NCBI GenBank assembly: GCA_026225945.1
Contig: JAMJFZ010001133.1
Location: 19,632,064 to 19,696,063, forward strand
From: Cricetomys ansorgei
Lineage: Eukaryota > Chordata > Mammalia > Rodentia > Nesomyidae
DNA length: 64,000 nt
Direction of reading: 5' to 3'
Shown here: piece after piece, positions 1 through 11,790 of the stretch
Position numbering within the stretch: the stretch's first letter is position 1
Layout: each line of letters begins with the position of its first letter
The notes under the pieces: model-generated
What the model was told of the DNA's origin: nothing
The model's database searches: none
Seen by the model: only the letters and a program-made list of their open reading frames with translations
Translations under genes and position numbers: made by a program

Positions 1-184
1 GTTATGTGGCACACTGAAACAGATTTTAATTTATTGAACAGTATTTGAAAAGATTATTATCAAAAATATCTCCAAAGAAAAAAAGGGTATCAGACATTTA
101 GACCTGTGAAAGTTACTGTAATTTAAGAACATTAACTGGGGTGTAAATAAGTAGATATAAAATTTACTCACCATATTTCTATGT
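1..184. other. AT-rich unique sequence
   Basis: No repeat, gene or RNA is recognisable in this stretch. It is AT-rich and has stops in all frames. Confidence 0.5.
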
Positions 185-1260
185 TAGCGGTTGGTTGAGA
201 GTTTCATACATTGCATTTTGATCATGTTCATGTCCCTCCCCATCTCCTCCCAGGTCCACCCCCATTGCATATTCACCTATAAACACAACTCTCATTAGTG
301 CTACCTATATACTCTTCTCTGTGTGGCCATCCACTGGAGCATGTTACACCTCAAAGTTCACACCCTTAAACACAGACAACTCTCCCTTCTCTAGCAGGTA
401 TCAATTTCCAATATTTTCTCAGCTAGAGATAGGACTTCATACTCACCTCCTCATTCAACACTGGGATTTTGTCTCGCTTCAGCTAGCATAGGTTTGTGCA
501 CGCTGTGACAACTGTGGTATGCTCATGTGTGCAACTGCTCTGCCATTTTTAGAAAACAGTTTATTATTATCCACCACCTTGGGCTCTTAGAACATTTCCA
601 TCTTCTCTTTCATAGTAATTACTGAGCCTTCAGAGAAGGAGCTTGCTGTGTAAGATAGATGTCCCATTTAAGAGTGAGGATTCTATAGTCACTGATTCTC
701 TGTACTATGACCAGGACCAGGTGTGGGTTTCCATGTTAATGACCATCTCCTTCAAAAATAAATTTCTCTAAGTGAAGTTTGGGAGGTGCACTAATCTATG
801 GATGTAATGGAACATTGTTAAGGGTTGTAATACTATGCTCATTTTCAGAGTTATAGTAGTAGATCATACTCTGGTCTATGACCTGCCAGTAACCGTGATG
901 AATTTCATCGTATTGAACAGGATTTAAATCCAATCAGAAAGTGGTCAACTACTCCCATGACATTCATGCCACTACTGTACTCATGGGCATATCTTGACAA
1001 GCAGGCCAATGATACAGCTACAGGGTGCACAGCTGGATGAGATTGATGGTTACTTTTCTCCCCTGTTGGTATTCATAGACCCATCCAGCCCTATGAAAGC
1101 TGGGCTTCCCCGTAGAGATGAAGTTTCCAGGTAAATATCAGCCATGATTTCTAGATTTTTCTATGATTCAAATATGTGGTGTCTTCAGCAGTAGGGACTC
1201 GCAAGAGCAGTATGGGCTCTTAGCTAAACAATGTGAATTTTGAATTTCTGGAAAATATAA
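185..1260 (-). mobile_element. L1 (Lx-type) 3' UTR, antisense
   Basis: This stretch reads as the reverse complement of the long 3' UTR of rodent Lx-type LINE-1 elements. Recognisable blocks are the CCTCCCC-rich tract near 235-262, 'GGCCATCCACTGGAGCATG' near 324, the 'GGGATTTTGTCTCGCTTCAG' block near 464, 'TAAATCCAATCAGAAAGTGG' near 925, and 'ATGTGGTGTCTTCAGCAGTA' near 1173. The 3' UTR has no coding role, and neither L1 ORF is present. The copy is well diverged and interrupted by small indels. The family assignment is from memory of the consensus, and the exact subfamily is unknown. Confidence 0.75.
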
Positions 1261-1354
1261 TGTCTAGAAACACTTAAAAGAAAGGAAACAAGAAAAGAAG
1301 GAAGAATGGAAGAAAAAATATTGAATGATAGAACATGTATACTTTTATTTTAAT

Positions 1355-1480
1355 ATTTTTCTTTTATTAACTATACTTTTCTCATATATTTTGATTATGT
1401 TTTTCCCTCCCCCAGCTCCCCCAAGATCCCCCCCATCTCTCTTCAAATCCATCCACACCTTTTCTGTTTCTCATCTCTAA
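1355..1480 (-). mobile_element. L1 3'-end fragment, antisense
   Basis: A second, short L1 3'-terminal piece. The plus strand shows 'TTTTGATTATGTTTTTCCC' followed by a C-rich tract and 'TCTCTTCAAATCCATCCAC', the reverse complement of the purine-rich 3' end of rodent L1. It may be part of the same antisense L1 cluster as 185-1260. Confidence 0.55.
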
Positions 1481-1656
1481 ACAACAATTGAATTTGTCTG
1501 GTTTAAGATACGAGTGCATTCAATTACAATATGCCTGTAAGCACTTCATCACTTCTATGAAGTTATCATTTAGTTAATAAGTGATTAGCATTAGCAGAGC
1601 TTGAATTCTTAGGTATTCTTTGTGTAGGTTTAAAACAATCTTGTTAGAGTCTGTGT

Positions 1657-1727
1657 ATCTCACAGAATTTTACCTGCCTCTGCTTCCTGGCTTCTAGGAT
1701 TAAAGTTGTATGTCACTGTTCTGGAAA
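1657..1727 (-). mobile_element. B1 SINE fragment, antisense
   Basis: This matches the 5' half of B1 read backwards. It shows the diverged block 'CTGCCTCTGCTTCCTGGCTT' and then 'GGATTAAAGTTGTATGTCAC', which corresponds to the B1 head containing box A. It is truncated and has no A tail, so it is an old copy. Confidence 0.6.
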
Positions 1728-4700
1728 GTAATAAATTCTAATGATAAAAATGACTAAATCATTACAGACTTTACACATTAATTTTCATCTGAATTATAAG
1801 ATTAAACTTTGGAGCCAGAGAGTATGTACTCATATGCAAACAGAAATCTGTGTTTAAATTATTTTTTAACATTTTCTAGTAACAGTTTTAAGAATAACTT
1901 TTAAATTAGTACTTATACAATGTAGTGCCCAGAATGATAACAAGGCAATGTTCTTTCAAAGCTGAGACTTGCAATAACATAAATATCTTACATGATTTTA
2001 ATGCAAAAGCTATAACTTTATAAAAATTGATTGTTCGCATGCAAATAGCATCCAATTAGATCATTACCTTCCTGCAAGTCATTTGGTATTGACCTTCAGT
2101 TAACAATGGCACAGATCCATTTCTTGAGCTGCGACTAATTCAAAAAGCTTCATTGAACTAATGTCCTACCTCTGTGCTTTCTCACTGCGCTACATTTTAA
2201 ACCAAAGGGAAAGAATAAAAATTAAGGTGCAATAACAAGTACTAAAATCACTTGCATGGAGCATAGATAACAGTGAGGTTTTCAAAATAATTTCTAGTTT
2301 AATAAATAAGAATTATAGCAATGCAATACATTTTTACCTACCTATGGAATTCATTTATGTAAAATATTGCCTCCAAGAACTCATGGGACACAAAACCACA
2401 ACAAATTGTAAATATTAGCACAACAGACTCTTTAAAATGTACATTTTAAGTCAGATTTAATATAATACAATGATAAAATTCTAAGAGTAAGAAAATATTT
2501 ACCATAGTATTTCTGTACTTTAAAAATATTTCTAATAACTTATCTCTTTTGACAAGCACACCTTTGCTCACAAGAAAAGGCAAACCTGAGAGCCATGTTA
2601 GATTGGAGACTCAATTCTTAGAAAAGCTTAGGCAACCTCCTGATGCAGCCTAGCTATTGTCAACAGTAGAGACAGTCTTGGAGCCCAGTTCCCCTGACAG
2701 CACCTTTATGACTCTTTTCTCTCTGTCCCTCAGTTTGTCATAGATCTTGAGCACAATCATAAAGTATACTGATATATCCTTTTAACAAAAGGAAGAGTTT
2801 ATCTGGTCTCTTTTTTATGAATTAAGATATAATTTTATTTACACTATCATGAAGAGAATAAATTGATTTCTGTGTTAGAGGAACTGGATAGTTCCTTTGA
2901 CAAATTTTCTTGTTGTTGACTATACTTCTTTCCCAACAACTCAGGGTTTCTAAGAGGAGGGAATATTCTGGGGAAGTTGTATCTTCCATGTTCTCTCTTT
3001 CTTTTTTAAAGGAGTTACTGGGTGGTGGAGAAATTTATTTCTTCCTCTATGGTGAGGACAAACAAATAAAAAAGTAAAAAACAAAACAAAAAAGAAAGAA
3101 AATAAAAACATTCCTGGAAGCTTTTTTTCCCAAGTGGGACCAGCTACTTAGAGTATACCCTACTAGTGATGGACATGTCTTTTCTAACATATCTGGGATA
3201 AAGTTTTCCTGTATTTATTGCCTACAATAGTTCTCATTAATTATTTTCAGTCACCACCAAGGACAAACAAAGACATCGTCTTTGAAGATAAATCAGAGAA
3301 AAATATCAGTCCTTTAGTTACAGGGCTAAGCTGCAGGGCCAGGCACTTCAGGTTATAATTAATGCACCTGTAATTTGTTTAAGCACAAAAAAATCTGATT
3401 TTTAGTTATTGGTAGCTGAAAACATTTCTAAGTTCTAAACTGAAATTAGTTCCTGTCATCATCAGTAATTTATTCTTATTTTTAGAGGAACTGCCATCAG
3501 AGATATGACCTGTGGTTTCCATGTTACTGTGAGTACATTATGCTATGTAGGATTCTTCTGTGGCCAACTCTTAAATAAGATTTTCCTGTTGAATCCTCAG
3601 TGGCGTACCAATGACTTATTCTGACCTTTGTGGAAGGAAATCTATTATTTCTTAATTCATTCTTGTAATGAATACCTATAATTTAATACTTTCAATCTTA
3701 TGTGTACTTTTCTTAGACTCTATTTTCAGGTCTTTACTTACCCTTTTGGATATACCCCAATCTTTTTTTAATGGGAACATATTATTCTTTAGTAGTTCCT
3801 GAAATGAAGGAAATGCTAGTCTCATACCTGATAAAATATTTTAGAACAAAAGAAACTTTAAAAAGTGTACATTTTCATGGATATACCTTTCTAGAAATGG
3901 AAGATGCTTTCGAGGTATGTTATCCGAAATAGTTTTTCCTCTGTTTATTTCATAGAAAAATTTTTAAAAATTGCTTGAACTATTTAAAACTCTTAAGGCC
4001 ATGCCAGGATTCAGAGTGTGGCAGTCAAGTGGAGTGGGATGATTTGCAGCATCTGGAAGTCTGTATCATGCTCTTTGTTTGTGGGACGTAAAATTGACTT
4101 TGTTGATATTAAAGTCCAAAAATGTCCCGAGGAATGGACATTTAATTTGCTTTTTGTCTCTTCTTTCAAGCTTATAATTCAAGTTCTTGAGAGTAAGAAG
4201 CATGGAGATGGCTCTGGAGTCAATAATTATCAGTGATTTATATTTGAAAAGGAAACATGATACCCTTCTTTGAATGGCAGGATATTCTGACAAATAAATG
4301 GGAATATCAGCAATAGGTACAGAGCAAAGCTTATAGCATAAATCCTAGTTTCTTCATAGAAATCCTCAGAATTAATTGAACTTTAAATGAAGGCTTGGAA
4401 TGGAAGGAATTGGAAAACTGTGTATCTCAAGCTTAACTTGCCGACAGACTCTAGCTATGAAACAACTTCCCTGAGTCCCTCTTCTCAGAAGATTGATGAA
4501 TCTTAACTGCTCAGCTATAACCCATCTGTTGTTGCACTGATTTGAAAGGGAATAGAAACCTTTAAGTTTATTCCTCTTGTTCTAAAATTCAACATGATTA
4601 TGCTTTGCTGCAATTTACCGCAAATAGATTTTTACTGAATTGTTTTAGAAATGTCATTGCTGACTGTAATTGCGTGGCTCTGCTGCAATGTTATTCACTT

Positions 4701-5549
4701 TCTTGGCCTTGGCTGCTGGAATGACTGAACAGGCAAATAAATGACCTAATCCAGAGCAGAATTCAGTTTATTTGTCCAATAATAAAGATGCTATCTTTTT
4801 TATAGCTGTTGGAATTCTCTTGTCAATATGTGTAATCTGTAATCTGATAACTCTGTTTTTAACATTTAGAAAGCATGTGAACATGAGTCTCTTTTAAAGG
4901 ACATGACTGAGATTACCATTAATATCACTACCATTTAAAAAATAATTTACATCCATTTGATATTTCAAGAATTTGACATGGAAATTCTAAAAATGAAAAA
5001 TAGACTTCAATCTTAGACTATAGTTTCACTGTTCTTATCAGTGGAATGATAATCAGAGACAGGCGAATGAGTACCTCATCCTAGACTAACATGTACTTGG
5101 ATACTACAGCACATCTAGGTAGTTAACTGGCAATTAACCAGGAAAAATCCTTATTAAAAGCTTTCAGATGAGAAATTTTATTTTCTCACATTTCCTTTCC
5201 ATTTTTAATTACGATTGTCAACACATTTTTATTTGAATTCAAGGAATATTTTTTCATACATTAGGTCATCTATACTTCTTTGATTATATGCTCTAAAATA
5301 GTAACTATCATTACCAGCAGAAGCTTGGGGATTTTATAACATCAATCAGTATCATATCTAGAAGTAGATGATTCAAAGATACAACAATGATGGTCTTCTC
5401 TATGGCATCAGTTTGTTCATAACAGAATTTTAGATGAAAAGGAAAATTCAACAAGGAAAAACAAAACGTTATATGAACAATCTAGAGTTGTTTTTTTTTA
5501 AAGGAAGAAAGTAAGGAAACTATAGTTTTTCTACAAAATCTTGGCAAAG
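1728..5549. other. Unique AT-rich DNA, no gene seen
   Basis: About 3.8 kb with no clear interspersed repeat. Short ORFs here (for example 4018-4236) have no coding signature and are overlapped by antisense ORFs. Two stretches look less like decayed repeat and could be conserved noncoding elements: about 2035-2180 (an octamer site plus a SOX-type site) and about 4560-4860. An A-rich run lies at about 3060-3105. Confidence 0.5.
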
Positions 5550-5555
5550 AGATTT

Positions 5556-6300
5556 AGTCATGAACCAACCTTCACCTTCAGATCACACCAGCTCAACTCA
5601 GGCTCTAGAAACTCTGGTGATGTGTGCCAACACAGGAAGCAGGAATCTTTTGTGGGCACAGATTTGGAGCAGGTATTGCAATTTGTTCCATAATCCAAAT
5701 CTTAGATCCTTGTGTTCTGATGGAAGGTATAAGGTGGGGATGGGGTGCTCAGTTTTGCTCCTCTCAAATAATTACCTTGTTCAGGGATCACTACATATGG
5801 AAAACAGGCCACAGAAATTAGTGGCAGATATAAAAGAGGCAGTGTTGGATGTTACACCTTCAGGATGGCAGCATCTAATTTTTCTCTCCTACTCTGAAAA
5901 TGGTGGTCGTTTGTACCCTTATTTCAGAAACGGAACATAGAAAGGATCCCAGTCTGCTGAAGAGGCTGTAAGCAACACGCTGGGCACAAAGAAGCAGTCC
6001 TGGAAATAGCCCCAAATGTCAGTCAAGGAGATAAGAAACACAATCAGGAGCAGAAGGAACTCAGCAACTTAAAGGAAGGGGCCCTGGCCACAGGTGGGAT
6101 AATGAAATCTGTCAAACTGTGAGCTGGTTCTGGTACCCGAGATATTGATGATTTTCCTAATTCAACATCTGGAATCATTTCCATAACACCTTTGTCCACC
6201 TATAACCAGAATGAAGTGTTCTCTTTGAGCATATTGCACAGCATAATAAACTTTGCTTTAAAAAGAAGAAGAGGAACAGGAGAAAAGAACACAGAAGACA
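5556..6300 (+). pseudogene. Candidate retrocopy of an unrecognised transcript
   Basis: A 126-codon open frame (5560-5940) begins with ATG and is followed by a stop. After a frame change, the downstream sequence to about 6240 also reads with few stops. A polyadenylation signal AATAAA lies at 6245-6250, followed after nine bases by an A/G-rich run (6260-6290) that resembles a decayed poly(A) tail. This layout (coding-like body, AATAAA, A-rich tail, no visible introns) suggests a processed pseudogene. No signal peptide or known domain is apparent and I do not recognise the protein. Flanking target-site duplications were not found. It could instead be an LTR-type or LINE-type repeat that I failed to identify. 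Confidence 0.35.
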
Positions 6301-6567
6301 GAAGATGCTGTTGCTCTCCCTCCTGATTAAGACGTGCTACTAAAATATCCTCTCCCTACATCTGGGATGTTCGTGTTAGGTCTTATAGGTGCACTGTCAG
6401 ATGTAACAGACACAGATGTTCTGGGAGTAAGATTTTCCCAAGGTAGTGTAGATTGCCTTAATTGTTCTAATTAGATCCTAGATACTTAACCATATCTCAG
6501 GAAACTAAGATTTATGAAATGAACGGGAGTATAATTTCTTAGAATACTTTTTAAAAAATGTATTTGC

Positions 6568-6729
6568 AGCCGGGTGGTGGTGGTGAGTGCCTTTAAACCC
6601 AGCACTCAGGAAGCAGAGACAGGCAGATCTCTGTGAGTTTGAGGCCAGCCTGGTCTACAGAGTGAGTTCCAGGACAGAGTTACAACAGAGAAATCCTGTC
6701 TCGAAAACCCAAAAGAAAAACAAACAAAT
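6568..6729 (+). mobile_element. B1 SINE with perfect 14-bp TSD
   Basis: A full-length B1, derived from 7SL RNA and transcribed by RNA polymerase III. The head is 'GCCGGGTGGTGGTGGTGAG' and the box B region is 'GAGTTTGAGGCCAGCCTGG'. The body ends 'CCTGTCTCGAAAACCC' with an A-rich tail. An identical 14-bp sequence flanks it on both sides, at 6554-6567 and 6730-6743, which is the target-site duplication left by L1-driven insertion. The intact duplication and low divergence point to a fairly young insertion. A chance ORF at 6587-6781 is a B1 translation with no coding meaning. Confidence 0.95.
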
Positions 6730-6743
6730 AAAAATGTATTTGC

Positions 6744-7527
6744 TTCACACTTTTAGCCTGTGTCACACCACGGAGCCTTAGACCTTTTGCTGGTACACAT
6801 CATTATCTTTTAGTTCGGTATTTACTCTTAGAGTTCACAGGACATTGCATGAAATACTTTCAACATCATCTCTGCCTCAAACAGAAGTTACTATGGTGGC
6901 TCCCCCATGTTCTACTGGCATAGTTAAACTATACTAAGTCCTGTGATAACTGAGAAACTCTTCTCATATGTTTTCTCTAATCAACAAGGTGGAGATGAAT
7001 CAGAAACCAAAAGTTTCTGATTTTCGGAAAACTGCTGCAGTGTCTATTGAGTTAGCAGATCTCTCCAGTTGATGATGTCAGAAGATGAAACTCCATTTTT
7101 TGACTTTGAAGTCCAGAACTCTCACCTAATGTAAAATATACCGTAGACTAAAATAGTCAAGTAAGGGAACTTTTGGCTTTTTCATTCTTAAAATTATTCT
7201 AGCAACTTATAATATAGTCTCAAAATAAGTCTAATTTCTTTTCATAAAAGCAAATCTTTATATTCCACATTATAAAATCTTTTATGTTACATATCACCTC
7301 TTGTTTACATTTGAGCTTATTTATCAGTAGATCATCATAATAAGTTTTTCAGCTTACTATCTTTATTAGAACCAAATGGATTTTAGAAACTATAGTGCTC
7401 TACTGTAGCTGACCTCTCTGTCATCTTATAAAATGGCTGATAAAGGATAAGCTTTTCAGTGTGCTCATTGATCATGCTGTAGTGCCACAGACTCTCATTG
7501 TGTGCTGGCATACACAGTCTATATATA
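6744..7527. other. Unique AT-rich DNA
   Basis: No gene, RNA or clear repeat is seen in this stretch. Confidence 0.45.
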
Positions 7528-7529
7528 TA

Positions 7530-7690
7530 AAACTCTTATGCTAAGAAGACGGTGAGATGATGCAGCAGGTCACTTGCTGCCAAGCCAAATGACCTAAGTT
7601 CAATCCCCAGGTCTTACAGGGTGGGAGGTGCAAAGCTTCCCATGGCATTCCTCTAAGGCACAATCCTCGAACTTGTTGCAAACAAATCGT
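7530..7690 (+). mobile_element. B3-type SINE, diverged
   Basis: Reads in the direction of rodent B3/B2 SINEs. It has the tRNA-like head 'GGTGAGATGATGCAGCAGG', then 'CACTTGCTGCCAAGCC', then 'AAGTTCAATCCCCAGG', which matches box B of the tRNA-derived promoter. The 3' portion is decayed and has no A tail. Confidence 0.7.
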
Positions 7691-8290
7691 CCTTATGAAA
7701 TTGCATAGTGCATGAACTCTTCCATCGTTTAATTGCTAAATTATGAACTACTTAATTACTTAAATACATAAGTGATTTATGAAGTACTTTAATACCCTAT
7801 AGCAAGTAGGCAAAACAAGTATTATATAACAGAGGTTGGGTTTATTACCAAACTGCAAGATTCAATATTTAAAACAAAAATGAAATTATTGGCGACTAGA
7901 AAAGAAAATCCTAGTACCAATAAGTGAGAATTAAATTGCATTTTTGAAAGAATTAAGAGACCTTAATTAATACCACATCCCACTTTTCAAGGAGTTATCT
8001 ATAACCATTAATGTTGGGTATTCTGATCTAATTTATCCTCAAATGTCTACTAAGTGGACCTCCTCAGAAAAGGGCTGTACGGTCGACATCTGCAAATGTG
8101 AGTGAACTGCAAGGTGATCAAATCACAATGGGATAGCTTTGGCAGGGCACAGAGATACTGGGGTTTGAGCACAGGTTATAGGACATTTGTAGCACGTGAT
8201 CTACTATTGAACTGCACTCCAGTGTGAGGTAGCATATTTTAAAATGAAAGCAACATCAAAACTAGCTCTTCCATAAAATACATGGTAGTA
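7691..8290. other. Unique AT-rich DNA
   Basis: No gene or confident repeat is visible. The sequence just before the next feature may be the body of the same L1. Confidence 0.4.
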
Positions 8291-8425
8291 CATTGACATA
8301 CTCAAGGAAGCAGGAAGGCGGGAGGGAGAAAAAGGGGGACAACGGGGTGAATATGATCAAGTACTTTATATGCATATTACATAAAATGTCAGAGCAAAAC
8401 CCATTATATATTTTTTATAATATGT
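8291..8425 (+). mobile_element. L1 3'-end fragment, sense
   Basis: A purine-rich tract (8305-8350) is followed by 'GGTGAATATGATCAAGTAC' and 'AAAATGTCAGAGCAAAACCC', the typical order at the 3' terminus of rodent L1 elements. The piece is 5'-truncated, as most L1 copies are. Confidence 0.6.
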
Positions 8426-9769
8426 ATTGATTTTCAAAAAGGGAGACAGTTTCCAAAGGTATTTGAAAAAAAAATCTCTTTTTTGAAAAAAAAAATACAG
8501 TTGCCTACAGGTTCAGCTGTAACTCAGTTCTCTTTGAAAATGAAATGGTTCTTTATCACGTAGATACAGGTGTCTACAACTACTGTTACCTATCCTGTAT
8601 TATAAACTAAATAATCACTCTTAATGTGTTTTCTTTGTCATTTTAAAATATTAGTAACATTTTTGGACCATGTAATTTTGGAGTATCATTTACAAGTTTA
8701 TTGCTCATGCATGATTATGTATTGTATAAACTTATTTATTTTGTCTCTTGTTGTTTATTGAAATAATATAATTCCCTAGGACTAAATTGTGAAAGAAAAT
8801 AACAGACTTAAGATGATTTCCAGAGCCTGCTCATGAATTGTGAGGTCCAGGAGCCCCTACCCTGAGCTCCTTTCCGTCTCACGGGAACCAGACACCTCCA
8901 CACCCCTAGGCTCCCTGCAATTTTGTGCTCCTCAAATGCTTGTGCTTTTGCTTCACTCCAAAACTTTCTCTAGATTTGGTAGGAAGAGAAAAGCTATAAA
9001 CTTACAGGTTTGCAATTTGATCAGCTTTATTTCATTTAAGTGGTTTAATATTATGGGCCACTTTATATCCATTTCCAAGGTAGCCATGGTCTAAGCATAG
9101 AAATCCTGTGAAATGTCAGTCGGTCTGTTCGTATTGTGCCATGACTGGATTGTTGAAGATGATGTCAGGTACCGAAAACCATTGTCATGGCACCCATCAT
9201 ATCCAAGCCTGGGCAACCACAGAGTCTCTGATTCTTCACCACCTGAGTTTCCCTACCATAAATACTGCAGTCCTTTAATATCTCTCCGTTTCACACAGAA
9301 TATAGTTCTTTACTCAAATTCAGATCACCTATGAATCAAAGCAGCCCAATGATGAAGTTAAATCATTATCTTGTGTAAATGAGGTTGATAACTCCAGGCT
9401 AGTTAGTATACAAGAGAAAAAAAAGTTTATATATATATATAAAACAGCACCAATAATTTGGAATTTATGTTGTTCATATATTTTTCTAGCTACTGTTATA
9501 ATTTCAAACTGTCTTAATGTGATTCTTTTGAAATTTAAATATGTATATTTGTAATTAGTATGATTTAAATTACCATTCAAATGAATTACATTCTCCTAAA
9601 TTGTCTATTGGATCTGTATTGACAAGCAGAATCTATTCCATTACATTAGTTTATAATGAGTTCACTTCCTAGATAGAATGAAACTGTTTCTTACTTGCTC
9701 TGGGTTCACCAGAAAAGATCAAACATATATTGACTTAACCTCCAAAACACATACTCATATTACTCTCCA
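8426..9769. other. Unique DNA with short spurious ORFs
   Basis: No clear repeat or gene. ORFs of 73-84 codons (8840-9094, 9113-9334) have no recognisable domain. Box-like TA runs near 9428-9442 are simple sequence. Confidence 0.4.
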
Positions 9770-9865
9770 ACTTTTTTTGGACAGGATTCTCCCTATGTAA
9801 CAAGGCTGGCTGGAATTGGAAACCCTTCCCAGCCTCCTCAGTGCTGGGATTATATACCATGCTGG
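9770..9865 (-). mobile_element. pB1-like SINE, antisense
   Basis: A T-rich start (the reverse of the A tail) is followed by 'GGACAGGATTCTCCCTATGT', a B1-like middle, and 'AGTGCTGGGATTATATACCA'. The internal spacing is shorter than in modern B1, which suggests an old pB1 monomer. Confidence 0.6.
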
Positions 9866-9894
9866 CTTTCCAATACTTGTTAAAAATAACAAAG

Positions 9895-10105
9895 TGCTGT
9901 GCACAAGCACGAAGACTTGAGTATGGAGCCCTGACACTACCGTAAGGAACCAGGCACAGCATGTCTGCAAACAACAATTCCAGCATTGGGAGGGTAGAGA
10001 TAGTCTAGCAAACTGTAAGCTCTAGGTTCAGTGCCTCGAATATGCAGTGTTTACCTCTGCTCTCACCAGACATGCTCATGTATGCACACACATACACACA
10101 CACGA
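9895..10105 (+). mobile_element. B4/RSINE-type SINE
   Basis: A composite tRNA/7SL-like order is visible: a tRNA-like part (9920-9960), a B1-like middle 'CCAGCATTGGGAGGGTAGAG', then 'GTAAGCTCTAGGTTCAGTG', and a 3' end rich in CACACA. This is the layout of B4/RSINE1 elements. The copy is well diverged. Confidence 0.6.
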
Positions 10106-10672
10106 CAACTTCACACACAATTTCATTTACGTTGGCATAAATTCAGTCTCAACAGTCTGTTACAATCACCTTGTAATATGTGAAAATTAAGTTCTAAGGA
10201 GATTTGCTAAACATTTATAAGTAAAACACTAAAAGCTGAACAATATCTTATTGTTATTATTATTTGTAGTCCTAGGAGTTGAACTCAGGACCTTGTACAT
10301 GCTAATTAATGCCTTAAAAGTACATTCTGAAGTTCTGCATCTGTTTTTCTTTTTCACTTTCGTGGTCTTTGCTGATTGTCTATATGCTCTGAATGAGAGA
10401 AAATTTGATATTCAGTCAGTCACCCCTGTACTCAGTAGACATCTGAATTCCAATTGCATTTGAAGCTTTATGCTAACCACAGAAAATACCAAGACACTTG
10501 GGAAGCTGCAAGTATGTTTGGAATTTACAAAGCATTGTGAAAAAAGAATTATAAAATGTTTCAAGTGAACAGGTAATATGAATAATAATTTAATAAGTAT
10601 GTACACACTGCTTAGGTTTAATTTAACATCTTCATATATTTATTTCACATTATTTTTAAAATAAAGTATTAC
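10106..10672. other. Unique AT-rich DNA
   Basis: No gene or clear repeat. The sense ORF at 10251-10463 and the antisense ORF at 10412-10606 overlap each other and neither shows a domain. Confidence 0.4.
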
Positions 10673-10674
10673 CA

Positions 10675-10825
10675 ACAGGTGTAGATATGCATGAATGTAA
10701 TCTCAGCACTTAGGAGATAAAAACAGGAGGATCAAGAATCAAGACCATGTCAACCTCAGTTATATATTGAATTTGAATATAGCCTGGGCTACATAAGATC
10801 TTGTCTCAAAAAGAACCAAAAAACA
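10675..10825 (+). mobile_element. Old B1-family SINE (B1F/pB1D-like)
   Basis: The order is 'GTAATCTCAGCACTTAGGAG', 'AACAGGAGGATCAAGAATC', 'AGCCTGGGCTACATAAGATC' and 'TTGTCTCAAAAAGAACC'. The 'CCTGGGCTACAT' spelling is typical of older B1F/pB1D copies rather than modern B1. Confidence 0.8.
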
Positions 10826-11185
10826 AAGAGGGCTTAGAAGAAAATTTAGTAAGAGTAACTGATGTACAAACATGAGGGCATGAGTTCAAATCTCCTGAAC
10901 CCACATAGAAACAAACATGAGCTTAATGTGGTCACACACACACCTGTGACCTGGTGCTGGGGATCCAGGGCATGGGGAGTAGAGTAGGTTCACTGAAGCT
11001 TGCTGTCCACTAGTCTAACCTTGGGTCCATAGAGATGCCTTATCATAAGGAGAGTGACAGAACAGGGCACCCAGTGTCCTCCTCGGGCCTTGGGTTTATG
11101 TACTCACCTGAACACACACATACACACACACCATGCACACACAGTACACACACTTCCATACACACATACATAAATAAGACTAGTA
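10826..11185 (+). mobile_element. B4/RSINE1-type SINE
   Basis: A tRNA-derived head contains 'GAGTTCAAATCTCCTGAACC'. A B1-like middle reads 'ACCTGGTGCTGGGGATCCAG' and 'TTCACTGAAGCTTGCTGTCC'. The tail is CA-rich (11105-11170). This is a nearly full-length, diverged B4-class element directly downstream of the older B1-like copy. Confidence 0.7.
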
Positions 11186-11329
11186 GTAATCTATAGCAAT
11201 AAATAAAGGATTACCAATGCAATCAAAGCTTTCTGTACAACTTTTTTGGGTTCTTTATATTCCCCAGAAATAACCAACCCCCTAAATTTCTTCTGCATTA
11301 TACTTTCAAAATATTTGGATCCAGAATGA

Positions 11330-11790
11330 AATCATAACACTGACTGTGTGTTTTGTAAACAGCATCCTGCTTTATGTATCTCTGCCTAGGTTTTTATCTG
11401 TATCAACATCATGCATGTGGGATTTGTTTACATCCGCGTGATTCTGGTAATTTCCTAATTACTGAATTGATTTTGTGAGTAATTGTGTACATATTTCCAT
11501 GTGGTCATGTGCAAGCCGTTCTCTAGGATGTGTTCCTAGAAATGAAATTGTTTGGTAGCATATAAGATATTTACTGCACTCTCTGCCCAGCCCCAGTTCA
11601 CTCTTCTACCAAGTTGCACTAAATTTTATGTATTTTTTCATCTTTGCCAACTATCATGTTTTTGTGCTTTATATTTTTTCCCAACTGATGAGAATACAGT
11701 AATAATTTCTTATTTTGGTTAGGAGAGAAATGAATTCCTATTCCTGTGTTTATCAGCTCCTCAAATTATTTTTTTGTATATATGAAGCTG
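11330..11790. mobile_element. Ancient L1M-like fragment
   Basis: 'GTTCCTAGAAATGAAATTG', 'CTCTTCTACCAAGTTGCAC' and 'ATCTTTGCCAACTATCATG' follow the order of a well-known old mammalian L1M segment. The match is too diverged to assign orientation or subfamily safely. Confidence 0.5.
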
